Shown here piece after piece: positions 21,601-30,294 of a stretch of DNA of 64,000 bases. The notes below the pieces were generated by a model that was not told where the DNA came from, ran no database searches, and saw only the letters and a list, made by a program, of their open reading frames with translations. Numbering within the stretch: position 1 is the stretch's first letter; every line of letters begins with the position of its first letter. Origin of the DNA: Nannobrachium achirus (lineage: Eukaryota > Chordata > Actinopteri > Myctophiformes > Myctophidae); contig OY997642.1 in NCBI GenBank assembly GCA_963921795.1, positions 3,724,444-3,788,443 on the forward strand, read 5' to 3'. Both the position numbers and the translations under genes were made by a program.

Positions 21601-24600
21601 GCGGCACCCCTGGACTGCCGTCACGGCACCCCAGGGTGCCCCGTCACCCCTGGACTGCCGTCACGGCACCCCAGGGTGCCCCGTCACCCCTGGACTGCCG
21701 TCACGGCACCCCAGGGTGCCCCGTCACCCACTTTGAAAACCCCTGATCTAAAGAACCTCTGTGTATGCCAACTGCAATGACCAACAGTGTAAAAGTCTGC
21801 AGTAAAGAAAAGTCTGCACGCTTCAGCCAGCAATAGGTAGAAGGGCTTGTTGGTGCTCGAGAGGTAGCCTGGCGGGGCCCGACGTTATCTGTGTTCATTC
21901 CTTCCACAGTATAACGTCTGGCCTTTGGCCTATTGGCAGCTTGAAAAGTGGGCGGGAGTACTTGCCTTGACAGACAGACTCCTCTAACCAATCACCATCC
22001 CTCAGCCAGTCGGAAGAACGGCAAACAAACACGTCTTTTCGGACGATAAACTCCACTAGCGCATCCTCCGTGTTGCTTTTTAATTGTTGTAATTGATTCC
22101 AACTCTGAAATAACTGCACTTATTGGTTGTTTTATGGTTAGAGCGTTAACTGTTACACTTTTTGCATCGCGAGGGCAGCCATTGTTGTTTTGAAAATGCT
22201 GCAGCCTGCAGCATGCATCTACGTCACCGTCTACACATGGACCAATCAGGGAAATCTTTTCACTTGTTGTCAGGAAGACTACGTTTGTTGTGCGGAAGCA
22301 TAGTGCGGAAGCAGTCACTGATTGGCCCCGATCAGAGAATAATCTGTATACTCGCTGCCAATCAACGGAAGTCCAGACGTTATACTGTGGAAGGAATGAG
22401 TGAGTGAACGCAGATGACGTCGGGCCCCGCCAGGCTACTCGAGAGGTGCATCAGAGAGAATAATACCTTGTTCACATTTAACCTTCACTAGCCAAATAAA
22501 CATACTGTACTCGGCTGGTCTTTATTTTGCAGGGGTGACTGAGTCAAAACAGTCCTTCCTCAATCCTGTTTTGACTCGAGTCTAAAGTGGAAACGTCAGT
22601 GACCCCTGCAGAATAAAGAATGTGTAGACCAGTCGAGTGCTCCAGTTTATTTGGCTAGTCTCTCCTGAAGTGCACCAGGTCTTATTCTCTCTGGTGTAAG
22701 CATAGACTGTAAAAAGCATGGTTTCTATGCTGCGAAAATCTGCCCTTTTTTTTGCCCTTTTAATGGTACCCAAGGAATGCCATCAAATGCTATTGGCTGC
22801 CAACGGTCACGTGCAACCGCAGGGATACTTGGGTAAATGTGTTGAGCCTGCCGTAAACAAAGTACACGAAGAAGAATCATCACAAGCCCCTCCTACAGCA
22901 TATCCTTCTATAACATCAATTATAACATAAATTGGACCATATTTTCACAAAACGCATATCATGGTGATTGAAACAAGGCTTTAAACTAGCGACAGGAACC
23001 ATAACATATTTATGACAATGTTTATTAAGGTAAGAAAATCAAATGTAAAAGTTCGGGGGAAATGAATCTGGTACCAGAACAGCGCAACTAGCAGCCAATC
23101 ATAGGTTTAGTTCCAGACAACTGGCCCCCGGGGTGTAAGACTGTGGTAGTACTGGTCAGCTCCCAGTACAACAGTAACACACTGTGGTTGTACTGGTCAG
23201 CTCCCAGTACAACAGTAACACACTGTGGTTGTACCGGTCAGCTCCCAGTACAACAGTAACACACTGTGGTTGTACTGGTCAGCTCCCAGTACAACAGTAA
23301 CACACTGTGGTTGTACCGGTCAGCTCCCAGTACAACAGTAACACACTGTGGTTGTACCGGTCAGCTCCCAGTACAACAGTAACACACTGTGGTTGTACCG
23401 GTCAGCTCCCAGTACAACAGTAACACACTGTGGTTGTACCGGTCAGCTCCCAGTACAAAAGTAACACACTGTGGTTGTACTGGTCAGCTCCCAGTACAAC
23501 AGTAACACACTGTGGTTGTACCGGTCAGCTCCCAGTGCAACGGTAACACACTGTGGTTGCACTGGTCACCTCCAGCCCCCAGTACGACAGTAACACACTG
23601 TGGTTGTACTGGTCAGCTCCCAGTAAAACAGTAACACACTGTGGTTGTACCCGTCAGCTCCCACTACAAAAGTAACACACTGTGGTTGTACTGGTCAGCT
23701 CCCAGTACAACAGTAACACACTGTGGTTGTACCAGTCAGCTCCCAGTACAACAGTAACACACTGTGGTTGTACTGGTCAGCTCCCAGTGCAACAGTAACA
23801 CACTGTGGTTGTACCGGTCACACTGTGGTTGTACCGGTCAGCTCCCTGTACAACAGTAACACTCTGTGGTTGTACCGGTCACACTGTGGTTGTACCGGTC
23901 ACACTGTGGTTGTACCGGTCAGCTCCCACTACAACAGTAACACACTGTGGTTGTACCGGTCAGCTTCCACTACAACAGTAACACACTGTGGTTGTACTGG
24001 TCAGCTCCCACTACAACAGTAACACACTGTGGTTGTACCGGTCAGCTCCCAGTACAACAGTAACACACTGTGGTTGTACTGGTCAGCTCCCAGTACAACA
24101 GTAACACACTGTGGTTGTACTGGTCAGCTCCCTGTACAACAGTAACACACTGTGGTTGTACTGGTCAGCTCCCAGTACAACAGTAACACACTGTGGTTGT
24201 ACTGGTCAGCTCCCAGTACAACAGTAACACACTGTGGTTGTACTGGTCAGCTCCCACTACAACAGTAACACACTGTGGTTGTACCGGTCAGCTCCCTGTA
24301 CAACAGTAACACTCTGTGGTTGTACCGGTCACACTGTGGTTGTACCGGTCACACTGTGGTTGTACCGGTCAGCTCCCAGTACAACAGTAACACACTGTGG
24401 TTGTACTGGTCAGTACAACAGTAACACACTGTGGTTGTACTGTTCCAGTGTGTGGAGAGTTTAGCAGTGGGATCACGTCTCTACAATAAAAATAGTCCTG
24501 TGCTGCAGCCTACAGCGTTCTGTCATTGGCCTACATTTATAAATAGTCCAGAGACAAGCAGGTCAGGGGGAAACGGCTGCTTAATGCGTGTCGCAACGTC

Positions 24601-27600
24601 TGCTGGCAATTCATCCACACAACAGTCAAACCCACTAGTGATGCATTAAGCAATGTTACACCAGAGGGTGTGTGTAATGGTGAATATCGGCATGCCTGCA
24701 TGCGTTGCTGCAGGAACGAGCCGAAGGAGAGTTCCGTAGGCAGCGCAGAAGTGCTGATAATCCCGATAACACACACAGTGCACCAATTATCTGCACCTGT
24801 GTTGTTTCTGCAGCCTGGCCGGGAACTGCTTTCTTGTAGCTGGGGACTACTAGACCTTATTGTGTATTATTAGTGAAATAGAACAGTTTTAATTGGTACA
24901 TGTCTATGATTTTTCATGTTGCCATATTGTAACCGTTTTAGAAAAGCAATAAGCCACGAAGCCGGTGTAAAATACCAGGTAACCACTCGCCTCTTGTGGC
25001 TTATTGCTTCAGTCACCTGCTAGAACCCTGTTTCATCATGTCTATGATGTTATGATCACCAGCTAGAGCCCTGTTTCATCATGTCTATGATGTTATGATC
25101 ACCTGCTAGAGCCCTGTTTCATCATGTCTATGATGTTTACATTATGATCACCTGCTAGAGCCCTGTTTCATCATGTCTATGATGTTTACATTATGATCAC
25201 CTGCTAGAACCCTGTTTCATCATGTCTATGATGTTTACATTATGATCACCTGCTAGAGCCCTGTTTCATCATGTCTATGATGTTTACATTATGATCACCT
25301 GCTAGAGCCCTGTTTCATCATGTCTATGATGTTTACATTATGATCACCTGCTAGAACCCTGTTCCATCATGTCTATGATGTTTACATTATGATCACCTGC
25401 TAGAGCCCTGTTTCATCATGTCTATGATGTTTACATTATGATCACCTGCTAGAGCCCTGTTTCATCATGTCTATGATGTTTACATTATGATCACCTGCTA
25501 GAACCCTGTTTCATCATGTCTATGATGTTATGATCACCTGCTAGAACCCTGTTTCATCATGTCTATGATGTTTACATTATGATCACCTGCTAGAACCCTG
25601 TTTCATCATGTCTATGATGTTTACATTATGATCACCTGCTAGAACCCTGTTTCATCATGTCTATGATGTTATGATCACCTGCTAGAGCCCTGTTTCATCA
25701 TGTCTATGATGTTTACATTATGATCACCTGCTAGAGCCCTGTTTCATCATGTCTATGATGTTTACATTATGATCACCTGCTAGAACCCTGTTTCATCATG
25801 TCTATGATGTTATGATCACCTGCTAGAACCCTGTTTCATCATGTCTATGATGTTTACATTATGATCACCTGCTAGAACCCTGTTTCATCATGTCTATGAT
25901 GTTTACATTATGATCACCTGCTAGAGCCCTGTTTCATCATGTCTATGATGTTTACATTATGATCACCTGCTAATAGGGCACTCACCATATTCGAATATTC
26001 GAATATCAAAGTTGTTCACCAATGTCGAATATTCGCTTATCTTTTTTTTTTTCTCTCTTTTAAAAAATATATAGTTTATAAAGCTTGGCTAGATAGGAAG
26101 TCATAAGAATGAGTTGTCAATGCCCCTGGTGGATGATTTGTTAATGCTCTATAACAGGGGTTCTCAAACCTTTTTAGGCCGTGACCCCCAAAATAAACAT
26201 ATTTGAACTGGGAGTGGGGACCCCCACCCTGACAAGCACTTGGAATTGTAGGTACATCTAATGTGACTCGGTTCCGCAGATAAATATTGTGAAAATAGCG
26301 GCGTTGTGAGCATGTAGATCTGCTATTTTCACAATGTTCGCCTCTTGTACTTAATATTTGACAGTTTGGCCAGTCCTGTCGAATATTCGACTGTTCGAAT
26401 ACTTTGAGGTCGAATATTTCGAATACTAAAAATCACTATTCGTGAATGCCCTACCTGCTAGAGCCCTGTTTCATCATGTCGATGATGTTTACATTATGAT
26501 CACCTGCTAGAGCCCTGTTTCATCATGTCTATGATGTTTACATTATGATCACCTGCTAGAGCCCTGTTTCATCATGTCTATGATGTTTACATTATGATCA
26601 CCTGCTAGAACCCTGTTCCATCATGTCTATGATGTTTACATTATGATCACCTGCTAGAGCCCTGTTTCATCATGTCTATGATGTTTACATTATGATCACC
26701 TGCTAGAGCCCTGTTTCATCATGTCTATGATGTTTACATTATGATCACCTGCTAGAACCCTGTTTCATCATGTCTATGATGTTATGATCACCTGCTAGAA
26801 CCCTGTTTCATCATGTCTATGATGTTTACATTATGATCACCTGCTAGAACCCTGTTTCATCATGTCTATGATGTTTACATTATGATCACCTGCTAGAACC
26901 CTGTTTCATCATGTCTATGATGTTATGATCACCTGCTAGAGCCCTGTTTCATCATGTCTATGATGTTTACATTATGATCACCTGCTAGAGCCCTGTTTCA
27001 TCATGTCTATGATGTTTACATTATGATCACCTGCTAGAACCCTGTTTCATCATGTCTATGATGTTATGATCACCTGCTAGAACCCTGTTTCATCATGTCT
27101 ATGATGTTTACATTATGATCACCTGCTAGAACCCTGTTTCATCATGTCTATGATGTTTACATTATGATCACCTGCTAGAGCCCTGTTTCATCATGTCTAT
27201 GATGTTTACATTATGATCACCTGCTAATAGGGCACTCACCATATTCGAATATTCGAATATCAAAGTTGTTCACCAATGTCGAATATTCGCTTATCTTTTT
27301 TTTTTTCTCTCTTTTAAAAAATATATAGTTTATAAAGCTTGGCTAGATAGGAAGTCATAAGAATGAGTTGTCAATGCCCCTGGTGGATGATTTGTTAATG
27401 CTCTATAACAGGGGTTCTCAAACCTTTTTAGGCCGTGACCCCCAAAATAAACATATTTGAACTGGGAGTGGGGACCCCCACCCTGACAAGCACTTGGAAT
27501 TGTAGGTACATCTAATGTGACTCGGTTCCGCAGATAAATATTGTGAAAATAGCGGCGTTGTGAGCATGTAGATCTGCTATTTTCACAATGTTCGCCTCTT

Positions 27601-30247
27601 GTACTTAATATTTGACAGTTTGGCCAGTCCTGTCGAATATTCGACTGTTCGAATACTTTGAGGTCGAATATTTCGAATACTAAAAATCACTATTCGTGAA
27701 TGCCCTACCTGCTAGAGCCCTGTTTCATCATGTCGATGATGTTTTCCACCAGCAGGTTGCGCTGCAGCCCGTAGACTCCGTGGCGGTCCAGGACCACCTC
27801 GTGACGACACGACGGACAGCGGAAGCGACCGCCCGACGTCACGGTGCCACCGCTCCTGGTGGTCATGTAGGGGTTGGCAGCCTGGAGAGCAAACACACAT
27901 AAAACAATAAATACATGTGGAGCTGCTTGTCCTGCACAGTGGACACAAACAGGTCTGATGCCTGAATAGTAGGGGTGTAACGATACATTTTAATAGCGAT
28001 TCGATACACATCACGATACATGGTTGATGATACGATACATGGACGATATTGGTTCATTCATAGCGATACGATACGATTCGATTCAATGATTTAAAATCGA
28101 TATAGTAACTATTTAGCAAAGACATTAAATCTGTGTGAAAGGTGTGGATAGTGCAGGTTTTTAAGGGAAACATGTATTATTATGGATATAAATAAGTAAA
28201 TACTGTGATTATCTGCCAAATACATGGACATTGTATATTGACAAACCTGCACCTTGACGTGAACACAGAGATTACACACATTTATCGATAGACCACTGTA
28301 GCTATATGTATATGGAATGGAAAAGTAATTAAACCCCTACTTTAAAATAATTCTTCTTATAAATGCTAAATACAAGGCACAAGTACAGTAGGTAGTATCG
28401 ATACAATCGATTCTTTGCACTACCGGTTCGATAAGATACAAAATAAAACGATACGATTCGATTGTGGCTGTTTTCATTTCGATATACTTCGATTTTTTAA
28501 GTTAAAAACGATATTTCGATGCAGTTACTAATATCATCATTACACCCCTATTGAAGAGCAAATTAAATTAAAGGACCCCCTCAAAAATGAGATGGGGGTT
28601 GTCTGGCCCTGTTACAGATGTCGTCCAAAAATCATGCCGATCGGTACACAGTATCTCTATAGCCATTAAACCAAACGGGTATTTCTTACATTGATGCTCA
28701 TATTATTATCATGTAAGCACCAGTTAAAGTTACTTTCCATCCCTCATATACTGTGTGCACAGTGCACATCCCATAACCCACACACTGCACATCATTTTGG
28801 AGCTCATATCTTTGAACGGGTAAGGGCTAGTTCTATATATTTGACAATTTGGCCAATGTTTAATTTGTCATTTTAGAGGTATTAAAAAGTCCTTAAATTG
28901 TCACATTAGAAATGTGCAGATACCCTCTATACACTTAAACTTTATGTTGGTTTGTTTACTGTTGAGTGTTGAGTCGACTTGCAAAAATCACAAGTCGTTA
29001 ATGCCCTAGTTTGAATAGTTCCAACCCCTACAGCCCCTGATCACTTGTTGCATTGTTGCTATGTGGCTACACGCTCATGGGATGCATTTTATATAGCTTT
29101 AATGCATTGTGTATTTTATGTATGTTTTATTGTTGTTTACCGACTGACTGGCTGTGTGCCAAAGACACATTTAAATTTCATGCAAAATTTGATGGACAAT
29201 AAAGTTTCTTATCTTATCTTATTTAGTAACGTGGGTCTTCCCCAGGGACGTGCAGAGAATATTAGAGAGGCAGGGTCTGAAATGTCTAAAAGGGCCTTTT
29301 GGTAAAATATCAAAAATAGCAGACCTCCACGATTTTACAGACAGAGCTTGGGGAGGTCGGTTATTTTCGGTGCTTGATACCACCCTGAACTAAGCATAAT
29401 CAAGTCAATACTGGAGATGTGGCAGTGGCATATGGCATGAATTGCTACACAGAGAGAGCAATTCTTTCAACATAAGATGCTGCATTCAAGTTCAGGGAGT
29501 TTGGACAAGGCAATTCTCTTGAATGCTGCCTTCAGGTATGGCATGGAAAGAGGGGCATTTGCATTTCTTGCATTGTTGGCCCTGTGGAGTGAGTGTGTAA
29601 ATATAGTGGCCGTCTCCATCATCATAGTTGCCCAACGCTGCAATATAAGCTAGGGACAATTTTCTAAATAGAAAAAAGAAATACAGAAATCCCTTATAGG
29701 CCCGCAAAACTTTTAGCTACTTAGGACGTTTGCTCTTAATAATAGGCACATGTAGATGATCAGGCCTGTCAACAAGGCCAACAGCCTATTGTGTAGGAGG
29801 TTACAACATTGTTTCTCAAAGTGGGGTCCGGGAACCCCCAGGGGTCCTTGAGGGAGTTCCAGGGGGTCCCCAGCTAAATGTAAGATAGTCAGGAACCAAC
29901 AAATGGGTCTGTAACTCAGAGAGAGTACAAATGGAACCAAATGGACCTGAGAGTTAAAATAACATTGATTTGACAAAATATACATCTTATCCTGTGTTTC
30001 TTAAACTGGGCTATCAGAGATATAAATACCATTAAATGGGGGTCCGTAGCCTAATGCATGTCAAACTGGGGGGTCCTTGACATTAAAACGGTTGAGAATC
30101 ACTGCTAACACCGTAAAAAAATCTTCTCTTATGGGGTCCCTGATATATCTTTTTAAATGGGGGTCCGCGGGCCAATAGGTGTCAATTTGGGGGTCCGTAA
30201 CAAAAGAAAAAAAAAGAAAAAAGATTGAGAAGCACTGGGTGACAACC

Positions 30248-30294
<47 letters not shown>

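Larger units (their letters stand above)
25201..27707. repeat. 1254-bp direct segmental duplication in trim55 intron 2
   Basis: 25201-26454 and 26455-27708 match almost base for base, including the 480-bp hAT element and the order of variant minisatellite units (for example the CTGTTCCATC variant). The offset is 1254 bp throughout. Only the first minisatellite unit of the second copy differs; it carries the exon-type CGATG. Confidence 0.95.
25011..27708. repeat. Exon-edge minisatellite, trim55 exon 2 donor, 49/42-bp unit
   Basis: About 36 units in two blocks (25011-25965 and 26454-27227), separated by a hAT element. On the minus strand each unit holds about 35 bp matching the end of exon 2 (one base different, CATCATAGAC for CATCATCGAC), followed by AG|GTGATCAT. 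Short units lack TTACATT-like sequence. Variant order is the same in the two blocks. Confidence 0.96.

Noticed and set aside
25011..27708. CRISPR-like alternation of repeats
   Set aside because: Units are contiguous with no unique spacers, in a vertebrate intron.
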